Counted from the stretch's first letter, positions 33,393-47,400 are shown. The stretch is 64,000 nt of DNA from Allacma fusca (GCA_947179485.1 OX359246.1:15252001-15316000), one strand, 5' to 3'. Numbers and translations are program-made. The notes: generated by a model from the letters alone, not told the origin.

Positions 33393-35940
33393 CCAGACGT
33401 CCCGGAATGCCCGGGACAGTCCCGGAATGACACTCCTTGTCCCGTGTCCCGGAAGAGTGTATTCCGGGACACGTAATGTCCCGGAAATGGCAAGCTCAAA
33501 AAGTTATGAAAATTATTAGTTTTTAAGATAAAAATAAAATATTTCCTTCTACAGAATACAAACGAGAGCATCATGTGCCATCTACGTAAAACTATTAAAA
33601 CCATAAAAATGCGCTTACAAACGTAATAAAATCGTTTTAGCAGCAGGAAACTGTTTGTCTTTGTGAGATGTTGCTTTAAAGGTTACGCGCCCAGGTCTGC
33701 GTGCATGTTCAGGTCTGTCCAGAATCCCTAAAAAGCAACCTCTATGCTTTCACCCCTACTTCAAAAAGTGACTTTCCTGGATATCTCCTGAACAGCTTGA
33801 TGTAATTCTACTATCAAAAGTTTAAAGTTAATGGGAGATCATTGCGAATCTCCATGAATTTTTGTTCCTGTAACACGTCGTTGAGCCCTTCGGAAAAAAA
33901 ACAAAAATTGGAGGCAAAAGCCGAATTTAAGTTGCATGGTGACCGTTCATTTAACATTGGAAAATATTTGAGGGTGTTCCACTGATCAGAAATGCATGAA
34001 ATTGTATTATGAGACGCTTTTAAAAACTAGGATGTTACTATAAAATTTTGGTAATCATGGACATATTTGGACATGTTGAGCGTATCAGCTCATTTTTTTC
34101 TTTCATTTGTGCAAAAAAATGCTTTGATTTCTATTTTTAAGAATTTTTTGCACGAATACAGAAAAACAATGAATCGCTATTCTTTTTTAACGTTTCTTTT
34201 TTGTTTACTTAGGCTTAAATAATTGTAGTAACCAAGTGTTAATAAAACTTAGTCATGTCCAAGTCAACACAAAATAATGCCATTTTCGAGTACAAAAAGA
34301 GAAGAAAGAGAGAATGGAAATTCCGCAATGCTAAATAAGTTACCATATCTTGAATCTTGGAATTTTAATGATTAATTTGAATACAGTAAATTAACACTTT
34401 TTGCGTACGCCTTTGAATATTTAGTACAGTGTGACTAATATGATCGGTCATTAACTTTTAACCAAAATGATTCAATTCTAACTTTGGGAAGAGAGTAAGT
34501 ACAGTATAAGATTAACTTCGGGGTCCATTAACACATGTCCGACATTAGTTAAAATGATGTAGCTATCATGCATTGATAGCGCTCTGGATGGTTCAAAACG
34601 TTTTAGCCCTTTCGTGGTTGAAAATCAAGTCAATAATCAATTTTTGTAAGTTTGAATGTTTCACGTCCACGTAAACAAAATCTCCAAAAATTAGCCAACA
34701 ATAAGGTGCATGTACTTCACTGGCAAACATCATTATTGTCTGAAATCTTCCTACTAATCTAAGCAATAGTTTTACAATTCCAAAAGGTCGAAATAAATTA
34801 ATAGCTAAATAAGCTCAAAAGTGGAGTTGCTTTTGCGCTCCCAAAAGTTGAAAACAGGTTTTCTGGTAGATGCTGTCAGAATAAATCCCAATAGTTTATG
34901 AAAATGATGAAAACTCTTGAAATGACGAAAACCAATGCCACGATATTATTGTCGATGATGCATGAATAGCTGTGAAAAGTTGGTTTGCAATGAATACTGA
35001 GCAATTTCGAAATGTAAGTTGGAAATTATTAATACTATTGAAAGAGTACTTTTTGTAATTTCAAGAGTTTTCATCGTTTTCAATGAAATATTGGGATAAA
35101 TTTACCCCTGGATAAAAAAAAGCGCTTTTAACAGGAACCTTTGAATTTTTTGAAATCAAAGACCCATTTAAGAAGACATTTTGATTTCAGTGATAATAAT
35201 ATTGTTTTTTTGAAAATGGAACTACTAAATTTGAAATTCCTAAAACTATCCTTAATAATTAATAACTAATTCCTAAATTACACTTAAAACTCTATCTTAA
35301 AACTATGGTGGGTTATTCCCAATAAATAGAGCACGTCCTCTTAGTTTGACGGTTGGCAGGGTTCTATTATTTATCACTAAAGTTACTCTTCCCACTCTCA
35401 CATCACACTCACACTTGCGCACTATCCAGTGCCGCATCCTCACACAAACCCATACCCTAAGCCTAAAATAATCATAAACATAAATATTCATTTATACTCC
35501 TCTCACTAGGACCAGCTGTGCAATATATTTTTGCTTACTTCGTCAAAGTTACGAGCTTTTGATTGTGATTAGATTGGTCGGTGCAAAGTGGGTTGAGTTT
35601 TAAGAAAGAACAATGTCCTGAACTATTCAAGCTTGTATCGTTCGTGCTGTCAATTCCTCTTGGCAATGCTTTTGCAAAAATGTATTTCAGCCTAATGAAG
35701 AAAGTTTGGACAGCCGAGAGAAACTTCATGTCAACGGAACTTGTGAAGGCAGAGCTTCAAGTCAGGCTTAATATGCCCTTTTCATGTTGTGAATTTTTTC
35801 CATTCTTGAACAAACCAGAAAGCAAGACAATGTTCTTAGATGCCAAAAAGGCTGAAAAATACAATTAAAAATCATGTATACATTAAATTTTTAAGCATTA
35901 TTTTGTCCCGGAATGACGTTTCGAAAAAGTGGGAACCCTA
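33393..35940. mobile_element. hAT-like element, TCCCGG motif family, with transposase tail
   Basis: An exact 8-bp duplication (GCTTTAAT at 33385-33392 and 35941-35948; 9 bp if the preceding A is counted) brackets 2548 bp. The left end has six or more CCCGG motifs in both orientations within 100 bases; the right end has one (gtcccggaatgac) and ends in ...GGGAACCCTA. Terminal inverted repeats match poorly beyond the shared CCCGGAATGAC core. A hAT dimerisation-domain relic near the right end supports the superfamily. The middle is AT-rich and non-coding. Confidence 0.7.
35581..35868 (+). pseudogene. hAT transposase C-terminal dimerisation domain fragment
   Basis: The translated piece contains LFKLVSFVLSIPLGNAFAKM, YFSLMKKVWTAERNFMS and ELVKAELQVRLN, the characteristic end of a hAT transposase subgroup (SIP.GNA...FS.M...W..ERN.M). 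The upstream catalytic part is absent within 2 kb. It is the 3' remnant of the enzyme that once belonged to the surrounding element. Confidence 0.75.
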
Positions 35941-37000
35941 GCTTTAATGAATAGGGTCACCAATTTTGAATTTGAATTCGGGCCAATAAGGGGGGCCGCG
36001 AGTTGTTATTTTTATAGGCCAGAGACCAGATATAGGCTTGGGTTACGAAAAGGCCCACCTTTGGGCCACCTTTAGATGATAGTCAGGCACTCCGGAATAA
36101 TTGGGGACAGGAGGGACATTGTCCCTGCCAAAAAAAGTCAGGGAGTGGACAGGCTATACTGCTGTCCCCCCCACTTTTAAGAATCAAATTAACCCTTTCT
36201 TAACTTTTTGATGTCAAAACTCCTATGAAGCTTCATTTTTTTAAAAAATCCTCCACACACTCCAGTTGTATTCAAAAAACTCGCATCAAACTATCTCTTC
36301 TAAACAAAAATGTTTACTTAAATGATAAACATCTTTTCCATCCTGGTATGTACATGTATGCATGTGAAGATCGGCTTATCTAGGTAACTACCAAAATTTA
36401 GTAGTGAAAGTAGTGTGTCATACTGCAGACCGAATTAGATTTTTTAAAGCTACCGTTTTCATTCTTAAAACGATTTTGAACTTATTCAAACGATTTTATG
36501 CCAGTATTGCAATATATACTTTCAGGGTTGAAATTGTGTGATAGCAGGATGTTTTTCTATTCAACATTCTTTACTACTGCTAAATTTGGAATATTATTTC
36601 CCGCTACGTATACCGAACATATTGCCATATTGATCCAGGCCAAAATATTGACCTGGATCAAAAATTTAAACATTTTGAAACTTTTGCTTTGAATTTCGTT
36701 CCAAATTCATGCCAGACCAATAAATCTGTTGCAAAATGTCGGACCAGACAGATAATGCCATTTCTGTATTACGAGCTGAACGGAAAATTTGCTAGGAGCA
36801 ATTTATAAACTCAATAGGTTTTAGCGCGCCAATATTAAAAATTGACATAAAATATTGTTGTTTGGTTTGGGTAAAACATTTACATCAAAAAATTCACCGA
36901 CACAAAATTTGGTCTGTTCCAACGGATGGAAAAGGCCATGCACTTCTAAACCAGTAAATCTACTGGAGAATGTTCCTTGGACGAAAATTGTGCGGGGCAA

Positions 37001-38053
37001 CTACGATAACCGTCCCCAAAATCGAATGTTCCGAATTACGATAACCGTCCCCGGATTACGATAACCGTCCCCAACTTCCGAATTACGATAACCGTCCCCG
37101 GATTACGATAACCGTCCCCGAATTACGATAACTGTCCCAAGTAGAGGAACAAACCTAAGGGCCGGGGGAAAGGATGGCCCTTTGGGGGAAGGGTTAGGAT
37201 TCAGGGGAAAGAAAGGCAAAGTTCTGAATTACGATAACCGTCCCCGAATTACGATAACCGTCCCCAACTTCCGAATTACGATAACCGTCCCCGGATTACG
37301 ATAACCGTCCCCAACTTCCGAATTACGATAACCGTCCCCGAATTACGATAACCGTCCCCGGATTACGATAACCGTCCCCGATTTACAATTTCCAAGAGCA
37401 TACCAGCTTTCCGGATTGAAAACCTAACCCCGTCGTTTCGGACGTTCAGGTTAGGTTAGTTTAGAGCTGTAAAGGTGTGCCAATGTGACTACGAAGGCCC
37501 CTGCGGGGCCATCGTAGTCTCGGCACCCCTTTACAGCCTAAACTAACCTAACCCTCACTGTCCTCAACGACTACCACACAGAATCAACACTTGGGAGGAC
37601 GAGATGGTTAAGAAGGATTGAAATTAGCGAAATGAGTGTAAGCGTTGTGCCCTGGACAAGCCTTCCTGGAATATAATTAACAAGCTGTAGATTGACATGT
37701 AGAATTATATATGTACTTGGCACTACGTGCCAAGTACGCCGGCAAAGTACGATATATGGCATGTAATATGTATGTAATTCCAACTAAATTAATTAACACC
37801 GAAAGTGGAAATAATACCTCTGTTGTATTTACGCTTGCCAATTTTGGTTTCGTCGATCGTACCCCGAATGTAGAGACAGCTTGTAGTTGGAAATGACGTT
37901 GGTACAAGAATGCGAGAAATGTAGAAAGTGCTTCGGGGACAGCTACTGGAAGTTGGGGACGGTTATCGTAATCCGGGGACGGTTATCGTAATTCGGAAGT
38001 TGGGGACGGTTATCGTAATTCGGAACATTCGATTTTGGGGACGGATATCGTAG
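37001..38053. repeat. foldback structure built from ~20-bp TACGATAACCGTCCCC repeats
   Basis: The left arm (37001-37382) has 13 copies of ATTACGATAACCGTCCC, one with a T variant, spaced by CG, GG or 'aacttccg'. The right arm (about 37955-38053) has 4 inverted copies. The outermost units of both arms share the flank CCCCAAAATCGAATGTTCCG in mirror order, so the arms are true inverted repeats and not separate arrays. Units sit head to tail within each arm. No target duplication could be fixed. This is not CRISPR-like: there are no unique spacers. Confidence 0.85.
37448..37555. repeat. ~50-bp-arm hairpin between the foldback arms
   Basis: An inverted repeat with arms of about 50 bases and a 4-base loop: the left arm starts AGGTTAGGTTAGTTTAG and the right arm ends CTAAACTAACCTAACCCT. 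Arms share CTGTAAAGG.GTGCC, ACTACGA.GGCCC and a few mismatches. It is GC-richer than its surroundings. It could be an internal small inverted-repeat element or an RNA hairpin. Confidence 0.8.
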
Positions 38054-38470
38054 TACAACCAATTGTGCAACAGATCTAGAGGAATGGTTCTACACTTGGA
38101 CCATGTCAGACCAAAAATGAAAGGACAGATTGAACCATTCCCGGAAATAGATCGCCAATCAGTTCAATGATTCTTTGATACCTCTATTTGAAATCAGTAC
38201 AATTTTGATAATATTTAGTGTTTGTAAGAAAATGTTTCTAATATATGAGATTTAGTTAGTGTTTTCTATGAAAACTTGTTCTTTAAAAAAAATTGGAACA
38301 AAAATTAAAAGTTCTATATTTTACATGCTTATATGAGCTAACTAACGAAAAATAATGTGTAACCCTATACATATGTACATGCATACATTTGTACGTGGCT
38401 AATAGCAAAGTAACGAAAACAAATTTTAAAATGTTGTCCCCCCACTTTTTTGGACGTTCCGGAGTGCCTG

Positions 38471-39499
38471 AATTGATAGTAAGTGAGTTTTGGCAATTGG
38501 TAACATGAATGCAGCACTTACACGGTTTTATTAAATCGAAATCTCTCCCGAAATAAATTGTCACTGAAAATTTGGAAGGTATTTGATGAATCTTTTAAAA
38601 ATGCCTGAGGTTCAGTTTAAACAGATTTTTAAACTTTAGGAGCCGTTCAAATCCTTTAAAGGTTATGCTCCGTTGCTGCATATTTAGTTTAAATAAGTCT
38701 CAATTGACGCATGTACATATGTAACTTCAGGCGAGTGGTGAATCTAGTGACCAAACTTGTGACTTAATGTGTCACTCACTAATGGGAGTGCACTCACTGA
38801 GTGCATGTTGAGAAAACTCAACCTGAATATCAAAACGTCACTCGCACTCAAAAATTTGTGAGTTGAGTGCGGATTTGAGTGTGAGTGTAGCAACCTGAAT
38901 ACCACCCTTAGTATGTGGTCTCACTGGCAGTTTTAAAATAACATCTGAAACGGCATTTAAATTACGGTTCAAACTCAAATTTCAGGTGAATTTTAAATTT
39001 TTGAGTTTAAATTTAATAAATGTTTCTTTGGTTTGTATTGTACGAAAACAAAACTAAAACAATATTACAGCACTAGTAGACTGACAATGATTTGCTGCCA
39101 ACAGCACGTGCTCCGCAACTCACTGAGTGTAGGCTCTGTAGACTTAACGCACGTCATGTGCATATGTACTTGGAGGGCGGGATTTTGCCTTGTCTCTGAC
39201 AGCCGCACTTTTTGACTGTGCTTAGATTTAAGCGGGATTTGGGGTCTGAAACCCCCGACCCTTTCTATCCTCATCTCTTGTTGTTCCATTGTCCCTGTCC
39301 TACTCTCATAAAGTGTAAAGTTTTATAAGTGAACAAACTTTGAATAATTATTACAAAGATAACTTTTGAAATTTTAGTGAACTGACCAAGCGAATGTGTA
39401 GCTAATTATTCCTGAGAGCTTCAATTTTGTGACAACAAGAGAACCGACGTCAACAATAATAATTTCAAGGATACAAGAAATAAAAAAATACTTGAAAAT
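38471..39499. repeat. gene-free interval with a GAGTG/CACTC-rich repeat
   Basis: 38471-38600 is the right part of the old interspersed repeat. About 38740-38915 has many GAGTG/CACTC motifs and ends in CCTGAATACCACCCTTA. The complementary end (GGTGGTATTCAAGTT) starts near 19785, so this is one end of a dispersed family. No coding sequence is seen. Confidence 0.45.
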
Positions 39500-41446
39500 A
39501 TGGGAGGTAAGGACGTTAATATGTATAACTATTTATTTTATTAATATGTATATATTGTGTATTTTTAATTCAATTTTTATTTTGTATCGTAAATTGATTT
39601 CTGGAATTTTGTGTATAGTTTGTGGATTTTTAGTTTGTAGTCACAAAATGCAGAGATGATTGTACAGTAGTAGCAAGGAATTTAAAAGAGAATTTGGTGT
39701 TCGTTTAAAATTGTTATTTAATTTGAGATTTTTTTTGAGACCAGGGATTTGAATGTAACGACATTTTGGAGATGAAATAATCGGGGGATCTTTATTGACA
39801 ATTACAGATGATCAAAATTCCTCCCCGGCTCCGGAGACACTGGCCACGACAAGGAGTCGTCGATCAAAGGCAGATACTTCTGGACGGAATGCGGCTTTAG
39901 AAAGATTAAAGAATTTGCGGGGTCAGAAGAACAAGTATGAGGTCGCGGAGATGCAGAACGTGTATGACATTGTGGATGAGAGGGAGTACTCGAAAAGGGT
40001 CAATGACCGGCAGAGAGATGATTGGATCATTGATGATGGTAAAAATTAATTGGGGTGAATTAGATTATTTTGTATGGGGTTTTTCTACCTTTCTCTTCTA
40101 GTTCCATCTAGGGCCTATTTCAGGATTTTACAAAATTCTAAAGTTTTCGACGAAAGTGTATTTTTGATTTTTGTACTATTAATAACCTGAGGCCAAGTAT
40201 TGTGCACTTTAAAATTTAACCAAGCAAGAGCCAAATGCAGCATATGATACTCTATTTGGACTCTATTATGCATTCAGCATAAAGTTGCTCAGTTTAAAGT
40301 CCTCTACCAGAAAACTATGACCAGTTCATAAATTCTTGTTGTTTGCTGTTTTAGTTTGGTGGTTATTGTAAATTTATTTTATATTTTGCCTATTTATTTC
40401 CCCCAGGATCTGGCTATGTAGAGGATGGTCGAGAAATATTTGACGAGGATATGGAAGACGCGGAAGAAGCTGCCCGACGCAAACGGAAGGCCAGACTTTC
40501 TAAACGGGATAAAGACGATGCCCGGATGAGTAAGGAAAGTAATCATGCTAATTTTCAATCCGTTCGGGATATGCTTTCGAATATGCCTCAAAAGAGGAAA
40601 CGAACGGCGATGACCTCATCTGCTGGTCCATCTGTTGATCAGGAAACCCTCCTCTCTGATCTGATGCTTGAGCTGAAAAATGAGAAGAAAACTGGTCCTT
40701 CTACTACTACTGAAAAACTCATCAAGAAAATTGCGACTCCGCAATTAGAACCTATGAAGATTCCTAAAATTGCTCCATCATTTGTCATCAAACCGGAATT
40801 GAAAAAGTTCAAGCCAACTGTGAGCTATGTTAATAACAAAACCGTAAGTAATCCTCGTGTTTTTACCAAACATTTCCTTCCATTCGGGGGGAGGGATTTT
40901 AATTCAGAACTTTTTGAGTAATTACATCTAAATCATCGAAGGGCGCGAAGTCCACCTTTTATTAACTAGTATTTCAGTCTTAAATTAAAGCATTAAATTT
41001 TATTTACCCAATTTCAGGAGTACTCCAGCCCTTCTACCTCGACATACCAGTCTTCAAAACAGACAGATAATTCGTCAGCGGATATATTCGATAACTTGGA
41101 TGATGATGTAAGTTGGTTGATTTACATTGGAAATGAGTGTACTGTTTAATTAAATACTTCTGAATTCCGAGGACCAACCAATATGCGGACAATTTAATTT
41201 GGTTATTGCAATAAATAATTATGTAATATGATATGATGTATTTAATAAATTGTTCACTTTTTCTTCTTTTCATTGTTTTAGTTCATTGACAGTTTGGATT
41301 TTGACGAGCCTTTAGAATTACCCATGGAGCCGCAGTCAAGCAGAACGACGAACTCAACTTCAAAAGTTATGAGTGACCCTGAGCCAAAAGTTTTATCTGC
41401 TCCAGCAACTGCTGCTGATGTGGTCATTAAGGTGCAAAATTTACAC

Positions 41447-41490
<44 letters not shown>

Positions 41491-44400
41491 TTGCTGTTTG
41501 GATGTGGCCAAACATGTGGACATTGTCTGGGCAGTATATTATTTGTTCTTGTGTGTATTATCGGGAGTTCATAATTTTACACGCAATTTTAAATCACAAT
41601 ATTGCTGCAAAGTTCAAAAATAACATTTAACAAAAACTGTTAACTATATTTGAATGTAATTAATTTTAATATAAGCTTCAGTCAGACGTTATCACGTTTC
41701 GAATTATTTTTTACAGACTGAACTCGACGTTCCAATTAAGACTGAACTTGTGGAGGAAGACATGAGTATGTACATGGATGAATCAGCTTTTGAAGGAGAG
41801 ATGGTATGGTATTTTCGTGCCTTGTTACTATATAATAAATCTTAGGAATGGTAGTTACAGTGTAGTATATGCTAAGTTTTAATTAATCTTTAGGTCGTGA
41901 TTTTGCATTCATGTGCCAATATTCAATTCCGTACAATGAAAATTTCGTTTATGGGTACATTAGTATACGTATACCTAGTTACAAATTTGGATCCCGCATG
42001 TATATTTGATTTTTGTTTCCTTAATGAATTATACCATGTCAGAACTTTGAAACGACTTCTACCTGTGCCCCTACAATGGTCAACGAGGAACCAAGTGGTA
42101 GCAGGGTAATTGCATATTTATTTATTTTTGTATATCTCAGCGACGACTTGAAAGTTTTTACTCATCCATAGAAATGCGATTTGTGCAATAATTTTTCAAG
42201 GTTTGACACTTTAATCATGCAGTTCTTGTTTCTGATTGGTTCCAGTGGTTAAATTTTTACTGGCTGGATATGCATGAAGAGCCGAAAAATCCTGGTGTTC
42301 TCTATTTATTTGGCAAAGTGAAAGCTACACCACCTGCAACAGGCTACAGCAGTTGCTGCGTCATTGTAAAGAATCTGAATCGTAAAGTTTTTCTTCTCCC
42401 GAAAGACAAAGTGAGCTTGCACATTTTTATTTGATAATTTTTATTCATAGGAATCACAAACAAAAAGTGAGACCCAACTGGTGTATTTACGTTAGTGTAT
42501 TAGCGTATTGTAAATTACAATATGCAGAGTCTTACAGAATACAAAACGTAATCATTAATGTTAAAACCTGGACCTTTAATTATGTTCATTTTGACGTATA
42601 TAGAAAGGTGACGGAAGTCCGATGGTATACGAGGACGTATATAAGGAATTCAATACTGTCATTGCGCCTAAGTATAAAATTACGGCACACAAAACCAGAA
42701 AAGTAAAGAAGAAGTACTGCTTCGAGATTCAGGATGTTCCACCTGTTGCAGAGTATATGGAAGTTCGTTACTCCGTAAGTTTCTAAAATATTGTAGTGTA
42801 CGCATCGGGTTTTAATAGATCCGAATAAGAAATTTACATTTTAATTATTTATTGCAAGGCTGTCCTCCCTGTACTCCCGCCAGACCTCACAGGCGAAACG
42901 TTCTCTAAAGTTTTCGGAACAAATACACCTCTAATGGAAACCTTCCTGTTGGAAAAAAAACTGAAAGGCCCAAACTGGCTTCGAATTTCTAATTGTGAAC
43001 AGATCCTAAGTGGGAACCAACAATCTTGGAGTAAATTCGAATTTTCTTGCCATGTCTCGGATGTTTGTATAAACCCTGAGGCATCATCCCTCCCACCCCC
43101 AACTTTAGTCCTGGTCTCGTTAAATCTGCAGTCTGTCACAGACGTTGGGGCTAAAAAGGAGTCTATAATTTTTGCCGGCGTCTCTGTCAACAAAAACTTT
43201 CACCTCCAAGCACCTCTCCCGCCGAACGGACTCTATCATGATTTCTTCTGTTGTGAGTATTTTTTTATTGTATCAAGGTACTAAATTACTGTCTTACAAC
43301 TTTTTGAGCTACCTTGTCTTTATGGTCAGTAATTAACAAGCCTCCTGGAGAAGTGTGGCCATTGGATGTGGACCGAATCGTGAATAAACGAACACTGAAG
43401 ATGGACTCGGAAAGAAGCATGTTAGGCTGTCTTCTAGCCAAACTCCATCAGATTGACCCAGACGTATACCTAGGTCACGACCTAAACTTTGAGCTACTTT
43501 TGCTCCAGCTCTTGCATTTAAAAGTGCCACATTGGTCGAGAATTGGAAGACTCAAAAGATCTAATCCGGTTACAAAGGTAGATGCAGTTCATCAATGGCA
43601 TACTTCTAATTTTTTGTTTTATTTCTTTGAATTTTAAGAAATCATAATCCTACAATTTATAAAATTACCTTTATCTTCAGCAAAATAAAATGCTTGATGT
43701 CCGGGCAGCTTTAGCAGGACGGTTGCTTTGTGATGTAAAAATTTCTGCAATGGAACTCATCCGGGCCAGGTCCTATGACCTTCCCAGTTTAGGCTCTCAA
43801 GTTTTGGGCATGAAGGAAGATCAGATTGCCACTCTGACCGGACCAGAGATGAAGCAGTTGTTTGACAGTTCCGAAGGCTTGCGAAATTTTGTTAATTGGG
43901 GAATGCAGCATTGCGTCCTTAATATAAGACTCATAAACGAGCTGCAAGTAATGCCTCTGGCCGTCCAGATCACCGCTATTGCAGGTAAATGATAAGCACT
44001 ATAATTATTGCAAAGAATCACAGCAAATATATGTAATTAATTATATAAAATAATGCAGTCCAGCTTTATATTGTTTTTCAAAATACTAATCCATTGGAAA
44101 TTAAATAATTAATTTTTTTTTGTTGTAATTTTGTATATTAAGGAAATACTCTAGCTCGGACGCTTCTTGGTGGTCGTTCGGAACGTAACGAATACTTACT
44201 TCTTCATGCCTTCACTTCGCAGGACTACATTGTTCCAGATAAGTTCAAGCCATTTACAAATAAATCTATAAAGAAGGAACCAGTTGAAGGTGAAGAAGAA
44301 GAAAAGAAGGGAAACAAGAGCGGTCCCAGTTACAGTGGTGGACTGGTCTTAGCCCCAAAGAAAGGATTCTATGACGAGTATATTGTACTGATGGACTTTA

Positions 44401-47400
44401 ACTCCTTGTATCCGTCAATTATCCAAGAATACAATGTTTGTTTCACTACCCACGTCGCCGATGGAGAAGGCTCCGAAGATAAACCGGTTGAGGCTGGGCG
44501 CAAGGGGATCTTGCCAGAAGAAATCCGAAAATTAGTGGAAACGCGTAAACAAGTCAAGGGTCTCATGAAGGGCTCAAATGTATCACCAGACCAGATGCGT
44601 CAATATGACATTCGCCAGAAGGCTCTCAAACTTACTGCTAACTCCATGTACGGTTGCTTGGGTTTTCGACTCTCTCGATTCTATGCTCAAAATCTTGCGG
44701 CATACATTACAGGTATAGTTCTCTGTTTTGCGGTTATTTACCCTGAAATACTACGTTTGTAACTCATTAGTTTTTTCGATACTATTTGGTTTTAGTGTTA
44801 CTACTTTAACTACTGTATTCTTGGAAATGAAGAATGGGATAAGTCAAGTTTTCTAGCTGTTGTTTTAATTTGATGATAATCGATGTGAAGGGTGAATTTG
44901 CTGGTATGATTACCAATTTGAATTTTAGTATGGAATGATCACGGGTGAAATGAATTTTATTGTACGAAAACGTAGGCATTCGATGTGTATCTACAAATGT
45001 AGCACACTAACTTACTACCTAGACTACTACAATATAGAAGGATATGGGAGATTTTTGGATCTAATTAGAGTCAAGTTTTTTTGTTTTAAATTTTTAAAGG
45101 GTTTCGAATATTTTTACCGGAATCTTAGCTAAATTCTGAAGTAGGAGTTAGACGAAAGACAGTGACATATTAGAAATATCGTCAAAATAAAGAACGACAA
45201 AATAAAAGATTTGGATTGAAGTTTTCCTAACTCACTTAAAATTTACTACCCAATTCGAAAATTCGATTGCTGAAAAGTTACGGGCAGGAAAATGCTAGCT
45301 AAACTCATATATATTTACGAACTTCCAATATTATGACCAACAACTACCATCTGTCCGAACTTACCCTCGTACTCCCACCAAATACCCAGGTTTCCTACTG
45401 AGAATATTAAAATCAATTTTGTCGTACCTCTCCAACTTGGGGCTACCCTTTGCGGTGTGAGTGGGTGACATAATTGTAACTTGTTAGAACAGCGTTGTAT
45501 GTTTGCTCTCTTCAACATACCATCCTTAGAATTTTCCTCTACAATTGTCTACAACCAATAGCTAACAAAAGAAACCTTCAATAACCTCTGTAGTGGGTTT
45601 ATTGGGAAACTTTGAAGCAAATATTCCATGCACAGTCATAAAGAGAACTCGAGCAAATATTATGGTGAATACAGGTTATAGGTCGACCTTTTAGGTCATA
45701 AGTGAACTTCTGATTCTGATGGATCTTTGCACGCTCCTGAGTAATCTGCACGAATAATTGTAATGATACGCTTGCCAGGAAGTGCTATTATAGTGACCAG
45801 AATTCATAGTGTGGAATCTCCAGAGGACGCACAAAGTTTGGAAACATTATTTTTCGCTCCTCTGAATTCGGAATAGCACAGAGGGTTCAAATATTCATCA
45901 AAATAAATGAAAATTTGCACACTGCTGCAAAGGTCACCACAGGTTATTTGCTTATAATGTTAAGTATAATATATGTTTACGGTGCCCTAGTTTGGGAGAG
46001 TTTAATTCAAAAATATCGCCGCACCCTGTAACATGAGCTGTCTGGTTTAAAGGTGATCAGGTTGTTATTTTTAAGCTGAAGAAGGCGTTTTCATTAAAGC
46101 CTCGTAATTCTTAAATCTGAAACGTTTCTTTCATATTATTACATCCACGACTACCAAATTGCTCTTGTACAACTCAAGTTGGTTTTGATTAAATGTACAA
46201 TTAGCTAAATTTTATCTTTGAAACTAAATGTTTCCAGGATAAAATTCTTCCGAATTGCTATTCTACACACTTACAACCATGTCATTAAATTTCACCGAAA
46301 CCAAAAAAAAGCAACCTTGACTTGTTCCTATATTTCTTAGTTTTGTAATTTCTTCATGTTTTGGCATAAAATCATGTTTTATATTGTAGGGAAAGGTCGG
46401 GATATCTTGCTTAAGACCAAAGATCAAGTAGAGAAAATGGGCTTCGAAGTTATTTATGGAGATACTGACTCTTTGATGATCAATTCTCATACACAAGACA
46501 TCCAACAAGTATTCCAAATAGGAAATAAAATTAAGAGTGAAATCAACCGGACGTACAGACTGCTGGAACTGGAGATTGATGGAGTGTTCCGATTTTTACT
46601 TCTTTTAAAGAAAAAGAAATACGCAGCTATGCTTTGCAATTTAAAACCCGGTGGAGGTGAGTTACTGATCTAATATCAGATAATGATTATTGTTATGAAT
46701 ACTGGAAGCGCACTCAATTTAAGCAATTACCGATTAAATTCAATGTATAATAAATTTTCAGAAAAAGAATATGTACTGGAGCTGAAAGGACTGGACATGG
46801 TTCGTCGAGACTGGGCCCCGATTGCATCCAGTACTGCTCGAGCTTGTTTAGATGAGATTATGAGTGAACAGCCTCTAGACGACAAGATCTTTAAAGTATG
46901 TAAGGTTCTCAACGACGTTGGTGACCAGCTTCGAGAAGGAAAAATTCCTCTGAAAGAATTATTAATTACAAAGCAACTTGCTAAACACCCTGAAGAGTAC
47001 AAAAATTCCGCGGGACTCTATCACGTTAAAGTTGCTTTAAGAATGAACGAAAGTGGGAAGATGCCGAAAAAATTCCGGAATGGAGATACTGTTTCGTATC
47101 TCTTTTGTACAGACGGAGAAGCCCATCACTTAACTGAACTGGGGAAACCTATAGAAATAAAGAAAGATCAGGATGACGGGACAGACGAGAAGGAAGTGAA
47201 ACAGCTAACACCTGATCCAATATATTACCTTGCAAATCAAGTGCACCCCGTGGTTTCTCGTATATGTGATCCTATTCCTGGACTGGATCCGGCAAGGATT
47301 GCAGATTCCTTAGGATTGGACTCAAGCTCATATAAAAGGAGGAGAGTTGTGGAGGAGAATGAGGACAAATTCTTAGGCCATCAGTCTGAAGCAGAAAAAT

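Larger units (their letters stand above)
36084..38470. mobile_element. hAT-like element inserted in an old repeat, foldback inside
   Basis: Ends form a 14-bp inverted repeat (CAGGCACTCCGGAA) followed on both sides by GTGGGGGGACA/TGTCCCCCCCAC-like sequence. The host repeat is known from its other copy near 25585, where 'gatgatagt' is directly followed by 'aactgag'. Here that site is duplicated as ATGATAGT on the left and TTGATAGT on the right (7 of 8). No transposase frame is seen. A foldback repeat (37001-38053) lies inside. Confidence 0.65.

Noticed and set aside
37001-37382. Regular repeats resembling a CRISPR array
   Set aside because: Spacers are only 0-9 bases and not unique, an inverted partner array exists, and the genome is eukaryotic.
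37571-37907. Two overlapping minus-strand frames between the foldback arms
   Set aside because: They lie inside the foldback element, have no domain, and cover a short palindrome (acttggcactacgtgccaagt region near 37713).
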